A DNA stretch of 6,515 bases from Lysobacteraceae bacterium (GTDB lineage: Bacteria; Pseudomonadota; Gammaproteobacteria; Xanthomonadales; Xanthomonadaceae), in the NCBI GenBank assembly GCA_028293685.1, contig JAQGOI010000215.1, forward strand, positions 1-6,515. Direction: 5' to 3'. Below are positions 6,402 through 6,515 of this stretch, one piece after another. Under the pieces are notes generated by a model. That model was not told the origin of the DNA, searched no databases, and worked only from the letters and a program-made list of their open reading frames with translations. A program made the translations under genes and the position numbers. The stretch's first letter is position 1, and the number at the start of each line of letters is the position of its first letter.

Positions 6402-6515
6402 TTACGTACCGACTGTCACCGTTCTGGTTTTGACGCTGGTTGCGCCACCGTTGTCGATCACCGACTCGGTCACGCTGTAGGCGCCCGCCTTTGCATAGAC
6501 GTGGCCAGGGTTGGC
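6402..6515 (-). CDS. PKD-domain protein, C-terminal end (rest outside window)
   Basis: The minus-strand frame is open from the window edge (6515) to TAA at 6404-6402 and gives the last 37 residues of a protein. They read as the end of a PKD (polycystic kidney disease) domain: PGHVYAKAGAYSV, then TESVIDNGGAT, and a final strand RTVTVGT. These match the family pattern of H-x-Y, then G-x-Y-x-V, then V-x-D-x-x-G and a closing T-V-x-V. PKD domains are immunoglobulin-like modules, common at the C-terminus of secreted bacterial proteases, chitinases and other surface or extracellular proteins. The catalytic or main domain lies outside the window, so the enzyme type cannot be stated. The gene is upstream of and in the same direction as the autotransporter, 191 bases away, which is probably too far for tight coupling. 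Confidence 0.85.
   Translation of the reverse strand, partial: ANPGHVYAKAGAYSVTESVIDNGGATSVKTRTVTVGT

Noticed and set aside
6224..6433. A 69-codon open frame on the plus strand near the right edge
   Set aside because: It overlaps the autotransporter upstream region and the end of the PKD gene on the other strand, and its composition is incoherent.

Overview
This GC-rich window (about 60% by eye) comes from a Gram-negative bacterium, because its main gene encodes a type Va autotransporter with an outer-membrane beta-barrel. Protein style and base composition suggest a xanthomonad-like gammaproteobacterium (Lysobacteraceae or Rhodanobacteraceae). That placement is inference and rests on no marker gene.

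Layout, left to right. (1) At 3-314 (+) is the C-terminal part of an EF-hand calcium-binding protein that begins outside the window; three canonical EF-hand loops are visible. (2) At 315-598 is an intergenic stretch with small inverted repeats and an AT-rich palindrome but no convincing gene. (3) At 599-832 (+) is a small 77-residue, probably all-beta protein of unknown function with a good ribosome binding site. (4) At 847-1037 (+) is a weakly supported small gene that looks broken by a one-base frameshift in a G run. (5) At 1094-1124 is a likely intrinsic terminator serving the minus-strand gene. (6) At 1144-6210 (-), about 78% of the window, is one intact 1,688-residue autotransporter: a long-n-region signal peptide, a repetitive beta-helix passenger with about 36 short repeats, a C-terminal passenger segment and a barrel ending in Trp. 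(7) At 6211-6401 is its upstream region, with a ribosome binding site and an imperfect tandem repeat that could be an operator. (8) At 6402-6515 (-) is the C-terminal end of a protein finishing in a PKD domain, cut by the window edge.

The autotransporter and the PKD protein share a strand, are about 190 bases apart and are both predicted to act outside the cytoplasm. They may be neighbours in a cell-surface locus, but nothing shows they are co-transcribed. No mobile element, CRISPR array, tRNA or rRNA was seen. The most noteworthy internal structure is in the autotransporter passenger. Besides the short repeat, residues 732-1028 are built from four tandem two-coil units of 70-77 residues with alternating A-type and B-type coils. 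Another distinct patch, rich in Gly, Asp and Asn, precedes the C-terminal passenger segment.
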